Assembly (NCBI GenBank): GCA_937929945.1
Contig: CALFUK010000039.1
Coordinates: forward strand, 1-64,000
Direction of reading: 5' to 3'
From: an uncultured Saprospiraceae bacterium
GTDB taxonomy: Bacteria > Bacteroidota > Bacteroidia > Chitinophagales > Saprospiraceae
Length of the DNA: 64,000 nt
Shown: positions 1 through 9,210 of the stretch, piece by piece
Numbering within the stretch: position 1 is the first letter of the stretch
Layout: each line of letters begins with the position of its first letter
The notes under the pieces: model-generated
Told to the model about the DNA's origin: nothing
Database searches by the model: none
The model's input: the letters and a program-made list of their open reading frames with translations, nothing else
Program-made: the position numbers and the translations under genes

Positions 1-120
1 CAATCTATCTCCAAGTAGATGAAGACGAGGCTTAAGTGTCAATCTTGCTACAATTAGTCATTTACACCGTCAATGCTGGCAACTATATAGTCTCATATTG
101 ACTTCTACATACAATTGGAG

Positions 121-204
121 ATGAGGTCGTCTGTGGTTTTATGTATAGCTTAATCTTAATTAATGGGACAAGTAATTGGTCATTCTCCTCTAAACTTTAA
201 AATC
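121..204 (+). repeat. possible decayed 94-nt leader repeat before the DUF547 gene
   Basis: The stretch starts with ATGAGGTCGTCT and ends with GGTCATTCTCC...TTTAAAATC directly before ATGAAA. This resembles the first and last thirds of the 94-nt leader repeat found intact at 11893-12178. The distance from its ATG to the gene start is 84 nt, somewhat short. The middle is poorly conserved, so this is a tentative call that rests mainly on position and on the two ends. Confidence 0.3.
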
Positions 205-1365
205 ATGAAATTCATAGCATCAATCTTGTTATACAGCCTCATGGCATGCCAAAACAACGCTTCCACCACGTCTTCGACACAGGTAAATGACCATATCATT
301 GCGACAATAGATACTCCAGTTGTCGATTCTGACACCTTCCTCGTTGTCGAAGAGACGCTCAAGCAAGATTCTGATTCAGTCGTTAATGAAGAATCCAGCA
401 AATCTGAAGACCAAACCGAAACAAAAGACTCAAATAAACGCCCGAAGACAGTCTCATCCAAAACAATTGAAGTGTCTCAGAGACAAGCTGAAGTACAAGA
501 ATCTTCCTTTAAGGATCAGCCTTCAGGAGGAGGAAAAGCATCTGTACATGAAAAAGATCCAAAGCCTGTGCAGGAAGAAGGCTCTGATGCAAGTCTATTA
601 AGCACAAACTCCGCCAGTGAACAAGAAGAGGTCAAGGTGATCGATACCGAGTCAAACACCCATGAATCCATCGATGATACTCCCGCAGCTCCGAAGGAGG
701 TGGTCACTCTGCCAGTGGCTCTAGCGGTAGACCACGGTGACTTTCATCAACTACTTCAACGGCATGTGAGCGCATCAGGTGTTGTGGATTATCCTGCGTT
801 TAAAAAGGATGAGGCTAAGCTGGATGAGTATTTAAGCCATCTGTCTGATCATTTGCCAGCTACATCATGGTCTGATAACAAAGGCTTAGCTTACTGGATG
901 AATGCCTATAACGCAGCTACGATCAAGCTCATTCTAAAAAACTACCCCGTCAAAAGCATCACTGACCTTCACGGTGGAAAGCCCTGGGACCAAAGCTGGA
1001 TTAAACTGGGGGGTCAAAGCTACTCACTCAATGACATCGAACATAAGATCATCAGGCCCACATATCAGGATGCCAGAATCCACTTTGCCGTAAACTGTGC
1101 TGCTAAGTCTTGTCCTCCCATCTGGAATCAAGCTTTCACCGAAGCTAATGTTGATAGCGCCCTGACTAAGCTAACCAAACAATTCGTGAATTCATCAGCG
1201 AATCAAGTATCCCAGAACAGTTTGACACTCTCTAAGATCTTTGAATGGTACGCTGAAGACTTCGGGGAGATTACCGATTTTATTTCGCAGTATTCTTCTG
1301 TGATAGTGTCACCTGATGCTGCTGTCAGCCACTTAGAATATGACTGGTCCCTTAATGGGAAATAA
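205..1365 (+). CDS. DUF547 domain lipoprotein
   Basis: This is a 386-residue secreted lipoprotein. The start at 205 was chosen over an in-frame ATG at 163 because it gives a clean signal peptide with lipobox Leu-Met-Ala-Cys (Cys15). Residues about 16-165 are a Ser/Glu/Lys-rich, low-complexity linker, probably disordered. The C-terminal half (about 175-370) is a DUF547 domain, recognisable from NAYNAATIKLIL and from HFAVNCAAKSCPPIW with its paired cysteines. The biochemical function of DUF547 is unknown to me; in Bacteroidota it is usually on envelope-anchored proteins. The gene stands alone and may be preceded by a decayed leader repeat. Family assignment is firm, role is not. Confidence 0.85.
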   Translation: MKFIASILLYSLMACQNNASTTSSTQVNDHIIATIDTPVVDSDTFLVVEETLKQDSDSVVNEESSKSEDQTETKDSNKRPKTVSSKTIEVSQRQAEVQESSFKDQPSGGGKASVHEKDPKPVQEEGSDASLLSTNSASEQEEVKVIDTESNTHESIDDTPAAPKEVVTLPVALAVDHGDFHQLLQRHVSASGVVDYPAFKKDEAKLDEYLSHLSDHLPATSWSDNKGLAYWMNAYNAATIKLILKNYPVKSITDLHGGKPWDQSWIKLGGQSYSLNDIEHKIIRPTYQDARIHFAVNCAAKSCPPIWNQAFTEANVDSALTKLTKQFVNSSANQVSQNSLTLSKIFEWYAEDFGEITDFISQYSSVIVSPDAAVSHLEYDWSLNGK

Positions 1366-1434
1366 TCATTTCTAACTCCAATAAAATTTGTAGATTCTAT
1401 TAAAATATAGTAGCTGACTTGTAGCACGACTTGT

Positions 1435-1442
1435 TATATTTG
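1435..1442 (+). promoter_or_regulatory. -7 box (TATATTTG) for the SGNH lipoprotein gene
   Basis: TATATTTG fits the Bacteroidota -7 consensus TAnnTTTG. It lies 19 nt before the ATG at 1462. No good TTG lies at the expected upstream distance, so the -33 element is weak. A purine-rich AAAGGAAAGG follows the box and could help ribosome binding. Confidence 0.5.
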
Positions 1443-1461
1443 CACTCCTAAAGGAAAGGCT

Positions 1462-2238
1462 ATGATCAGAATTATAATACTAAGTTTTAGCATCTTAATC
1501 TTACTGGCCTCATGCGGCTCTGTACAGACGAAAGAAGCAGCAGCCGAGAGTGCACTGATGCCTGTTAGCGCAGTAGAGCTCGAGAAAACAGAGAATATCT
1601 ATCGAGGTCGGTTTAAATTAGATCGGTTTGAGTCTGAAATACAGGCTTTCGAAGAAAAGGATAAGGTCAGTCGCCATGCCTCTGATCAGATACTCTTCTT
1701 AGGGAGCTCGTCGATACGCTTTTGGGAGTCACTCGAGAAAGATATGGCACCATACCCAGTCATGAATCGCGGTTTCGGGGGTTCTACACTTCCAGAGGTG
1801 AATTATTATTTTGACAGGATCGTCGCTAAGCATAAGCCAGCACAGATATTCATCTACTGCGGAGAGAATGATATAGCAGAAGGGCTGAGCGCAGATCAAG
1901 CATTCAATGAATATCTGAATTTTGTAGGTCTGGTCAATAAAAATATACCCGGGACTGACATCTTCTTCATATCAATGAAGCCATCACCCGCGCGCTGGGA
2001 ACTATGGGATCAATATCAGGATGCTAATGAAAAGGTCAAAAATCTAAGCTCCCTGTCTAGCAATCTTTTCTACATAGACATCAGTGAGGTCATGATGGAT
2101 AAGGGCGGTGAGCCAGATGAGTCCATATTCATTGATGATAAGCTGCATATGAATGCATCAGGCTACGATCGATGGGAGCAAGTGATCAAGCCGTATGTCA
2201 AGGCAATCAGAGATAGAATGGAGAAAAACAACAAGTAA
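1462..2238 (+). CDS. SGNH/GDSL-type hydrolase lipoprotein
   Basis: A 258-residue lipoprotein esterase-like protein. The signal peptide ends in the lipobox Leu-Ala-Ser-Cys (Cys18). SGNH blocks follow in order: GSSS (about 81-84) with the likely nucleophile Ser, NRGFGGST (block II Gly), GEND (block III Asn, about residue 136), and DDKLHMN near the C-terminus with the catalytic Asp and His. The family removes acyl groups from lipids, glycans or peptidoglycan; the substrate cannot be read from the sequence. It is monocistronic, with its own -7 box upstream and a strong shared terminator downstream. Confidence 0.85.
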   Translation: MIRIIILSFSILILLASCGSVQTKEAAAESALMPVSAVELEKTENIYRGRFKLDRFESEIQAFEEKDKVSRHASDQILFLGSSSIRFWESLEKDMAPYPVMNRGFGGSTLPEVNYYFDRIVAKHKPAQIFIYCGENDIAEGLSADQAFNEYLNFVGLVNKNIPGTDIFFISMKPSPARWELWDQYQDANEKVKNLSSLSSNLFYIDISEVMMDKGGEPDESIFIDDKLHMNASGYDRWEQVIKPYVKAIRDRMEKNNK

Positions 2239-2268
2239 AACGCTGTTGAAGAAATTCCAGTATCACGT

Positions 2269-2307
2269 AAAAACGCCCTATTTGAAATCTTCAAATAGGG
2301 CGTTTTT
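2269..2307. terminator. bidirectional intrinsic terminator
   Basis: An 18-bp perfect inverted repeat (2269-2286 and 2290-2307) with loop ATC carries an A-run on one side and a T-run on the other (arm AAAAACGCCCTATTTGAA). It lies between the ends of the convergent SGNH and LysM genes and can stop transcription from both sides. Confidence 0.93.
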
Positions 2308-2332
2308 ATTATCACTGAGTCTTTATCTGCTC

Positions 2333-2788
2333 CTATAGTTTAGGTATTCTCAGCGTCTGACCTGGATAAATCATATTGGGGTCCTTAAGCATTGGCTGAT
2401 TCGCCTCGAAGATAGCAGTATACTTCATCGGGTCTCCGTAGTGAGCTTTTGCAATCTTAGAGAGTGAATCGCCGCTCTTGACCTCATAAAAGACAGCCTC
2501 TGGCTCGGGAGTGACGACGGATATTCTGTCATCTACAGAAGCGACTCCTCTTACATTGCCAATGGTAAGAATGGCTTTTTCCTTCTCAGCTTGAGATTGT
2601 GCTGTACCGTATACCGTGACAGCATCGTCTTCTACTTCGACTGAAAAATCATCAACAGGCAATTTGTACTCATAAAATACTTCGATTAATTTTTTCTCCA
2701 TGACTCTGTCAGCGGCTTCTGAGGCTTCTTCAGCATTGGATTCTCTTGTCTTTTTTCCAGCATTCTTTAAGAATGAAAATAGTCCCAT
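2333..2788 (-). CDS. kbp: BON-LysM domain protein (Kbp/YgaU-like)
   Basis: The protein is 151 residues, close to the 149 of E. coli Kbp (YgaU). It has a BON domain at about 25-92 (VDDFSVEVEDDAVTVYG...VRGVASVDD) and a C-terminal LysM domain at about 98-150 (SGDSLSKIAKAHYGD...YPGQTLRIPKL). There is no signal peptide, as in Kbp. E. coli Kbp is a cytoplasmic potassium-binding protein linked to osmotic and membrane stress; transfer of that role to this protein is by homology only. The gene stands alone and ends at the shared terminator. Confidence 0.88.
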   Translation of the reverse strand: MGLFSFLKNAGKKTRESNAEEASEAADRVMEKKLIEVFYEYKLPVDDFSVEVEDDAVTVYGTAQSQAEKEKAILTIGNVRGVASVDDRISVVTPEPEAVFYEVKSGDSLSKIAKAHYGDPMKYTAIFEANQPMLKDPNMIYPGQTLRIPKL

Positions 2789-2873
2789 AGTATTGATATG
2801 ATTTTAAATTTTGAATTAATAGTGAACGCTCTGCGACACAAAAAAATAACGGGCAAAGCGTACTAATAATTCC

Positions 2874-2903
2874 TTGTAGATCAATTATTTGTCACTACTT
2901 TTG
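2874..2903 (+). promoter_or_regulatory. consensus Bacteroidota promoter for aspartate kinase
   Basis: TTG at 2874-2876, then exactly 19 nt, then TACTTTTG at 2896-2903. This matches the -33 TTG / -7 TAnnTTTG pattern of the Bacteroidota primary sigma factor. Transcription would start near 2908-2910, about 15 nt before the ATG at 2925. This rules out the longer reading frame that begins at 2889 inside the promoter. Confidence 0.85.
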
Positions 2904-2924
2904 CGCTGCTTTTCAATCGTGAAT

Positions 2925-4208
2925 ATGGAGGTATATAAATTTGGCGGTGCATCGGTCAGAGATGCTGAAAATATACAAAACGTCGTAAAGATCATCAGCG
3001 ATACGCGCAAGTCTAAGCTCGTCGTCGTGATCTCGGCTATGGGTAAGATGACGAATGCTCTTGAAAAAGTTGTCAATGCGCTCTATGCTGAGGGTAAGGC
3101 AGCTGCCGAAGCATGCCTTGATGAGGTCAAGTCCTACCATACGCAGGAGATCATCAGTCTTTTTCATAAAGAGGATCAAGTATTACAGCAAGTGTTGCCA
3201 TTCTTTGATCAGGTGTCTGATCTGCTGCAGGCCTCTGGTATGGAGCAGTACGATAGGGACTATGATCAGATCGTGTCCTGCGGTGAGCTCAGCTCTACCA
3301 CCTTAGTAGATGCCTACATGCGAGAGCAGGGCATAAACTCTGTCTGGCTAGATGCGAGAGCTGTCGTCAGGACGAATGATCGCTACAGAGAAGGTCGCGT
3401 AGACTGGCAGGAGACAGAAAGCCTGATCAGCGAGCAGGTCAATGAGCTATTGCAAAAGCATGATATCGTCGTGACGCAGGGCTTCATCGGCTCTGACGCA
3501 GCTGGATATACCACCACTCTGGGACGCGAGGGGTCTGACTATACCGCATCTATCTTTTCTTATATTCTGAATGCTGATCTGATGAGTATCTGGAAGGACG
3601 TACCCGGCATTCTGACTGGCGATCCTCGAAGATTCGAGAATCTCACCAAGATCGATCGACTGTCATATCGAGAGGCGATAGAGATGACTTACTACGGTGC
3701 CAAGGTGATCCATCCAAAGACCATCAAGCCTATACAGAATAAAGGCATACCACTACACGTCAGATCATTCGTAGACCCAGGCGGTACAGGCACACTCATA
3801 TCAGATGAAATAGAGCTCAATTATCCTCCAGTCATAGTCGTGGAGGACGATCAAGCTCTGGTCCATATATCGACTCGGGATTTTTCCTTTGTCGCAGAGC
3901 ATCACCTGAGCAAACTCTTTGACCTATTCACTAAGACCAGAGTGAAAGTGAATATGATGAGAAATACAGCCATCAGCTTCTCGATCTGTACACACGATGA
4001 CGAACAGAAATTTTCGGCATTGGAGTCAGAGATGCAGGATGAATTTAAAGTGATCATTGATCGAGGTTTGGAGCTCATTACTATTAGGCACTTTAATCAA
4101 GAAGTTGTCGATGAGCTTAAAAAAGGCAAGATAGTCTTGTTCGAGGAGCGTCTTAGTAATACCTTGCAGTTGGTCGTCAAAAATGTTCCTATCGTCAAAA
4201 GAAAATAA
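2925..4208 (+). CDS. lysC: aspartate kinase
   Basis: This 427-residue monofunctional aspartokinase phosphorylates L-aspartate in the first step to lysine, threonine, methionine and diaminopimelate. The N-terminal kinase motif VYKFGGASV is at residues 3-11. The TTTLGREGSDYTAS motif and KDVPGILTGDPR lie in the substrate/ATP region. A C-terminal regulatory region (about 305-427) looks like a pair of ACT domains, which normally sense end-product amino acids. The start at 2925 is set by the promoter just upstream. Downstream genes dusB and cca follow with 2 nt and -1 nt spacing and probably share the transcript. It could equally be named after other aspartokinase paralogues. Confidence 0.9.
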   Translation: MEVYKFGGASVRDAENIQNVVKIISDTRKSKLVVVISAMGKMTNALEKVVNALYAEGKAAAEACLDEVKSYHTQEIISLFHKEDQVLQQVLPFFDQVSDLLQASGMEQYDRDYDQIVSCGELSSTTLVDAYMREQGINSVWLDARAVVRTNDRYREGRVDWQETESLISEQVNELLQKHDIVVTQGFIGSDAAGYTTTLGREGSDYTASIFSYILNADLMSIWKDVPGILTGDPRRFENLTKIDRLSYREAIEMTYYGAKVIHPKTIKPIQNKGIPLHVRSFVDPGGTGTLISDEIELNYPPVIVVEDDQALVHISTRDFSFVAEHHLSKLFDLFTKTRVKVNMMRNTAISFSICTHDDEQKFSALESEMQDEFKVIIDRGLELITIRHFNQEVVDELKKGKIVLFEERLSNTLQLVVKNVPIVKRK

Positions 4209-4210
4209 TC

Positions 4211-5206
4211 GTGGCAAAAATAGCAGATATAGATTTAGGTGAGTTCCCATTGCTCTTAGCACCCATGGAAGATGTGAGTGATCCACCATTCAGAGCCCTC
4301 TGCAAGCAGAATGGCTGTGATATGATGTACACTGAATTCATCTCCGTGGAAGGCCTCATCAGAGATGCGACGAAGAGTGTGCAAAAGCTTGATATATATG
4401 ACGAAGAGCGGCCGATCGGTATTCAGATATTTGGAGCTAACATCGAGTCCATGAAGCGCGCAGCAGAAATGGTAGAAGAGGCTCAGCCTGAGGTGCTGGA
4501 TATCAACTATGGCTGTCCTGTCAAAAAGGTGGTGTGCAAGATGGCAGGTGCCGGCATACTCCAAGACATAGACCGGATGGTCAAACTGACGGATGAGATC
4601 GTCAAGTCTACCTCACTACCCGTGACTGTAAAGACGAGACTGGGCTGGGATAGTAACAGTCTCTACATCGAAGAGGTAGCTGAGCGGCTGCAGGATGTCG
4701 GTATCAAGGCACTGAGCATCCATGGGCGCACACGTAAGCAAATGTATAAGGGCGAAGCCGACTGGGAGCTGATCGGAGCCATCAAGAATAACCCAAGAGT
4801 CCACATACCTATATTTGGCAATGGCGATATAGATTCGCCCCAGAAAGCAGTCGAGTATAAGGAGCGCTATGGTGTAGACGGCATTATGATCGGTAGAGCC
4901 AGCATCGGCAATCCTTGGATATTCAGAGAGATTAAGGCGTATGTAGAGACAGGACAGATCATTGATCCACCTACCATCTCAGAGCGAGTCCAGGCAGCTC
5001 GTCAGCATCTGACGCACAGCATTGAATGGAAAGGAGAGCGACTAGGCATCTTAGAAATGAGGAGGCACTACACGAATTACTTCAGAGGATTGAGAAATAT
5101 CAAACACTACAGATCTAAATTAGTCACCGAACTGAGCGCCCAGCCCCTGTATGACATTTTAGAAGAGATTGAAGAAATTTACAGCCATGACTACGAAGCG
5201 GTATAA
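4211..5206 (+). CDS. dusB: tRNA-dihydrouridine synthase
   Basis: A 331-residue FMN enzyme that reduces specific uridines in the D-loop of tRNA to dihydrouridine. The FMN-barrel signature LAPMEDVSDPPFR opens the protein (about 16-28). The catalytic Cys102 sits in NYGCPVKKV, followed by MAGAGIL. The later motifs IHGRTRKQMYKGEADW and GNGDIDS, then GVDGIMIGRASIGNPWIF, complete the family pattern. The start is GTG at 4211, two bases after the aspartate kinase stop. The stop codon overlaps the cca start by one base. The dusB subtype is the best guess from the N-terminal motif. Confidence 0.92.
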   Translation: MAKIADIDLGEFPLLLAPMEDVSDPPFRALCKQNGCDMMYTEFISVEGLIRDATKSVQKLDIYDEERPIGIQIFGANIESMKRAAEMVEEAQPEVLDINYGCPVKKVVCKMAGAGILQDIDRMVKLTDEIVKSTSLPVTVKTRLGWDSNSLYIEEVAERLQDVGIKALSIHGRTRKQMYKGEADWELIGAIKNNPRVHIPIFGNGDIDSPQKAVEYKERYGVDGIMIGRASIGNPWIFREIKAYVETGQIIDPPTISERVQAARQHLTHSIEWKGERLGILEMRRHYTNYFRGLRNIKHYRSKLVTELSAQPLYDILEEIEEIYSHDYEAV

Positions 5207-6612
5207 TGGTATTTAACATCAAACCACACGAACGAAAAATATTCGAACTGATCTCTGATACTGCAGAAGAGCTGGGCTATCCAGCTTATGTCGTAGGAGG
5301 TTATGTGAGGGACAGGATTTTGGGCAGGCAGTCCAAGGACATCGATATCGTATGTGTAGGTAGTGGAATCGCCTTAGCAGAATCACTGGCTGTCAGGCTC
5401 CGACCGATACCCCGCATCGCTGTGTATCGACGCTTTGGGACCGCCATGATTAAGCACAAAGATTTGGAGATAGAGTTCGTTGGAGCTCGTAAGGAGTCCT
5501 ATAATCACTCCTCGCGTAAGCCTATGGTGGAAGAAGGCTCTTTAGAAGATGATCAAAATCGGCGTGACTTCACCATCAATGCGATGGCTGTCTCTCTGAA
5601 TAAAGAAGATTTCGGCCACATCTTAGATCCCTTCAATGGGATGTACGACATAGAGCGGAAGATCATCACAACGCCCTTGGAACCAGGGAAGACCTTCTCC
5701 GATGATCCACTGAGAATGATGAGGGCTATCAGATTTGCTACTCAGCTTAACTTTACCATCAGTAAAGATACGCTGGAGTCCATCGAGAAGTCCCGCTATC
5801 GGATAGGCATCATTTCTAAAGAGAGAATTACGACTGAGCTTACTAAGATCTTAGCCTCTGAGAAGCCATCCATTGGTTTTAAGCTTTTGTATGATACGCA
5901 GCTATTAGAATTGATACTGCCAGAGCTGGCAGCTTTGCACGGAGTCGATGTGATCAACGGGAATGGGCATAAGGATAATTTTTACCATACCCTTCAGGTG
6001 GTGGATAACCTGTGTAGAAACTCGAATAATATCTGGCTTAGGTGGGCAGCCTTACTTCATGATATAGCCAAGCCTCCGACAAAGCGATATGATCCTAAGC
6101 ATGGCTGGACATTTCACGGACACGAAGTCGTCGGAGCCAGGATGGTCCCTAAGATCTTTAAAAAACTGAGGTTGCCACTGGATAGTAAAATGAAGTATGT
6201 CCAGCAACTCGTCCGCCTGCACCTGAGGCCAATCAGTCTGACGCATGAGGATATCACTGACTCTGCGATCAGGCGCCTGCTCTTCGATGCCGGAGAGAAT
6301 ATCGATGACCTCATGACACTGTGTAATGCCGATGTGACATCTAAGAATGAAAAAAAAGTAGCCAGAATAAAGAAGAATTTCGAGCTAGTCAAACAGAAAC
6401 TTGTCGAAGTCGAAGAAAAGGACAAGATTAGAAACTGGCAGCCACCCATCACAGGAGAAATGATCATGGCGCAGTTTAATCTGAGACCATGCAGGGAGGT
6501 AGGACAGATCAAAGACGCTATCCGGGAGGCCATCCTCGATGGTAAGATCAATAACAGCCATGAAGAGGCGCATGCTTATATGATAGAAGTAGGGGAGAAG
6601 CTCTTACAATAG
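5206..6612 (+). CDS. cca: CCA tRNA nucleotidyltransferase with HD domain
   Basis: A 468-residue class II nucleotidyltransferase. It has GGYVRDRILG (31-40) and the catalytic DID (45-47), then RRDFTINAMA, the DPLRMMRAIRFA motif, and an HD phosphohydrolase domain starting near LLHDIAKPPTKR. Such proteins add CCA to tRNA 3' ends. That function fits here because the tRNA gene in this window does not encode CCA. The ATG overlaps the dusB stop (TAATG), so translation is likely coupled. The three-gene unit aspartate kinase-dusB-cca ends here. A poly(A) polymerase role is the alternative but less likely. Confidence 0.92.
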   Translation: MVFNIKPHERKIFELISDTAEELGYPAYVVGGYVRDRILGRQSKDIDIVCVGSGIALAESLAVRLRPIPRIAVYRRFGTAMIKHKDLEIEFVGARKESYNHSSRKPMVEEGSLEDDQNRRDFTINAMAVSLNKEDFGHILDPFNGMYDIERKIITTPLEPGKTFSDDPLRMMRAIRFATQLNFTISKDTLESIEKSRYRIGIISKERITTELTKILASEKPSIGFKLLYDTQLLELILPELAALHGVDVINGNGHKDNFYHTLQVVDNLCRNSNNIWLRWAALLHDIAKPPTKRYDPKHGWTFHGHEVVGARMVPKIFKKLRLPLDSKMKYVQQLVRLHLRPISLTHEDITDSAIRRLLFDAGENIDDLMTLCNADVTSKNEKKVARIKKNFELVKQKLVEVEEKDKIRNWQPPITGEMIMAQFNLRPCREVGQIKDAIREAILDGKINNSHEEAHAYMIEVGEKLLQ

Positions 6613-6706
6613 ATGTGATTTGTGGTTGGTTTATTCTAAACCCCTCAACAAATAGCCCCGTTTACATGTCTCTTGAATAGTAACATCTAATCCCAAAGTT
6701 CATGTC

Positions 6707-8302
6707 CTATCCCTTAAGCTTGTCGATATGATTCTGATCATATGCATCGAATAGTTTGAGTAGTTTCTGATCTTTGGTAAGTCTGTCGTATGGCATCTCT
6801 TCCCAAATGTTGTCGCTGAATTTCCACCCTTTAGCTAATGCTGTTTCAATATTTTGATAGAATAATCCTTTGTTACCATTCAGTAAATGAGCTTCAGCCA
6901 GCGTGGAATAAAGGAGCCCATATTCTGGAGAGAGGTCAATGGCCTTATTGATGTAATAAAATGAAGAATCTAGTTTTTCTGCGTGATAGTAGCATATTGA
7001 TAGAGTATTCAGAGTAGAGATCATGCCATCGCCTATAAATTTATTTTTTTCGAAGCTATGCAGTAAAGCCTGAAGATGCGGTATAGAAGCGATATGGCCG
7101 TCTCTTTTAAATACAATATTAGCCTTGGTGGCCAGTGCGTCTATGTTTTTAGGATTATAGATAAGCGCTTTTTCGATAAATAAGTCTGCTGAATCTTGCT
7201 TCTCTTGGTATGCATAATAATTACTCTTTATCACTAGGAATTCGTCATTTTCAAAATTTTGAGCTTGTGCTATATTGAATAGTTTTTTTAATTCACTAGT
7301 CTCTCCATGATTAATCAAATACTCACCATAATTAGAATATGAATACATATTCTTAGGGTGCTGCTCTAAATTGAGTTCGAAGTACTTTTTTGCCTCGGCG
7401 TTATTACCCATGGTGTTATTGACATGAGCTAAGATGTTTGTAGTCTGCCAGTTAGTTGGGTCTATTGCATAAGCTTTACGAAAATAATAATCAGCCTTTT
7501 TTAAAGAATCAATAGCAAAATACGTGTAGCCAATATTTCTGTTGGCAAGTAAAAAATTAGGGTCTTCCTGTAAAGCATTTTCATAAAATTCGATGGATTT
7601 TTTCTGTCCCATTGTATTTTTAATGATGTTGCCCCATAAATTAAAGGCCCATTTTTTTTCGCCAGGTGATCTAAGCAGCTTGCGAATCACTTCCAAAGAT
7701 TTTTCATCTTGTTGCTGCTGATGATAGTAGACTGCTAATCGGTAAGGATTTCTAATCTCAGTCACGAATTTTGCTCCTTCAAAAAGCAAAGAATCAAAGA
7801 CTTCTAATTTTTTTTCTTCTGAATAAGGCATGCGAATGGTCTTAGACGTATGAGGAGAGCTGATTGAAAGTTTTAGACTGAGTACCTGATTCATGTCAGT
7901 CAGATGGCCGGTGATGTAATTAGTCTGTACACCTAGTAAGTCTCTGATGTGGTATATGAGATTTGAGGCGGATATACCCAGACCCATGACATTCATGTTG
8001 ATGTCTTTTGATTGGTCCACATTAATGGCTGTAGAATCCTCTCTGGATGTGTTGGCGTTTTGATACAGAGATACTATTTCTTCATTTAGCCTCTGCGCGA
8101 TTATGTTGCCTTGATAGCCAGATTCTACAAAGGCTTTAGGAGCACTGATTGGCTGGATGACGACTTCATCATCTTTCAATATGCCTTTCAAGATGACGAT
8201 GGATAATATGATCAGGAAAGAATAAAGAAAAAATTTGAATATTGTAGAAACTACTTTTTTAGATTTCTCTCCAATACCGCTCAGTACGCTATATCCTGCC
8301 AT
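6707..8302 (-). CDS. membrane-anchored tetratricopeptide repeat protein
   Basis: A 531-residue protein with one N-terminal membrane segment (about 17-42) and a large soluble part. Residues about 50-190 are not repetitive and contain LGISASNLIYHIRDLLGV. From about 190 to 500 there are TPR units, the clearest being ANRNIGYTYFAIDSLKKADYYFRKAYAIDP and SLYSTLAEAHLLNG-type helices. The topology suggests a protein scaffold facing the cytoplasm or periplasm; no catalytic motif is visible. It converges on cca, is followed by no obvious partner, and its function is unknown to me. Confidence 0.8.
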   Translation of the reverse strand: MAGYSVLSGIGEKSKKVVSTIFKFFLYSFLIILSIVILKGILKDDEVVIQPISAPKAFVESGYQGNIIAQRLNEEIVSLYQNANTSREDSTAINVDQSKDINMNVMGLGISASNLIYHIRDLLGVQTNYITGHLTDMNQVLSLKLSISSPHTSKTIRMPYSEEKKLEVFDSLLFEGAKFVTEIRNPYRLAVYYHQQQQDEKSLEVIRKLLRSPGEKKWAFNLWGNIIKNTMGQKKSIEFYENALQEDPNFLLANRNIGYTYFAIDSLKKADYYFRKAYAIDPTNWQTTNILAHVNNTMGNNAEAKKYFELNLEQHPKNMYSYSNYGEYLINHGETSELKKLFNIAQAQNFENDEFLVIKSNYYAYQEKQDSADLFIEKALIYNPKNIDALATKANIVFKRDGHIASIPHLQALLHSFEKNKFIGDGMISTLNTLSICYYHAEKLDSSFYYINKAIDLSPEYGLLYSTLAEAHLLNGNKGLFYQNIETALAKGWKFSDNIWEEMPYDRLTKDQKLLKLFDAYDQNHIDKLKG

Positions 8303-8402
8303 AGATTCAATTGAGGAAGTTTATAAATATCAGTTTTGCTCATTTTTAAAGATACAAATAGAAATAGAACCCTAGCTAGCCGTGCTTAGAAAGTGGAATG
8401 AT

Positions 8403-9083
8403 CTAATCAATTTGCCAGTCGATTGGGGTCTTGCCTTGTTTGATCAATATCTCATTCGATTTACTGAAGTGTCTATTGCCAAAGAAGGCATTGCGGGCGA
8501 GAGGTGAGGGGTGCGCAGCAGTCAGGATATGATGCTTATCGGCATCGATCAAAGGTATTTTAGTCTGAGCAAAATTACCCCACAGCAGGAAGACGACTCC
8601 TGTACAATACTCAGATATGGTAGCGATCACTGCATCAGTGAATAAATGCCAGCCAATCTTCTTATGTGATCCAGCTTTCTTATGTTCTACAGTCAGTATG
8701 GTATTAAGCAAGAAGACACCCTGAGCGGCCCATTGACTTAGATCTCCATGATTAGGAATAGTAGCGCCTGTATCAGCGTGTAGTTCTTTATAGACATTCC
8801 GAAGTGATGGCGGGATTCTTTTATCTGCGGGTACACTGAAGCAAAGCCCCATGGCTTCTCCTGGCCCATGATAGGGGTCTTGGCCTATGATGACCACTTT
8901 GACCTCTCCGATGGGAGTCTTATTGAAGGCATTAAAGATTAATTTACTTGGAGGATATATAACCTTACCAGCCGCTGAAAGGCGTTTTAGCTCTTGCTTC
9001 AGTTTATCAAAGTACGGTTTGCTGAATTCTGAATGCAATGCCTTCTTCCACGTTGGTTCTATTTTTACGTCAGCCAGGCTCAT
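8403..9083 (-). CDS. ung: uracil-DNA glycosylase, family 1
   Basis: The enzyme removes uracil from DNA to start base-excision repair. Length is 226 residues, normal for UNG. The water-activating loop GQDPYHGPG is at 67-75 with catalytic Asp69. GVFLLNTILTV is at 122-132. The HPSPLA minor-groove loop is at 191-196 with catalytic His191. I start it at 9083 rather than 48 bases upstream because MSLADVKIEPTW matches the usual N-terminus and because a decayed leader repeat ends exactly there. Confidence 0.96.
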   Translation of the reverse strand: MSLADVKIEPTWKKALHSEFSKPYFDKLKQELKRLSAAGKVIYPPSKLIFNAFNKTPIGEVKVVIIGQDPYHGPGEAMGLCFSVPADKRIPPSLRNVYKELHADTGATIPNHGDLSQWAAQGVFLLNTILTVEHKKAGSHKKIGWHLFTDAVIATISEYCTGVVFLLWGNFAQTKIPLIDADKHHILTAAHPSPLARNAFFGNRHFSKSNEILIKQGKTPIDWQID

Positions 9084-9175
9084 GAATTTTGATTTTGATC
9101 TGAATCTCTTTTGGTAAATAAATACGATCAATCATCTACAAAGGGTCATAGTTATCTACGTCATGGACGTTATAA
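9084..9175 (-). repeat. decayed 94-nt leader repeat upstream of ung
   Basis: Read on the minus strand from 9170, it contains ACGTCcATGACGTAGATA, then ACTAtGACcC and GATGATTGA, in the order and spacing of the intact repeat. The predicted unit start at 9175 is 92 nt from the ung ATG at 9083. The initial ATG is lost (ATA), and the last third has drifted to A/T-rich sequence. This is the best preserved of the decayed single copies. Confidence 0.75.
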
Positions 9176-9210
9176 GAATCTAAGATAGAGCAATCTCGAT
9201 GATTAAATGA

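Noticed and set aside
6114..6551. 145-residue open frame on the minus strand
   Set aside because: It is antisense to cca, Ser/Ile-rich in a way typical of reverse-frame translation, with no family features.
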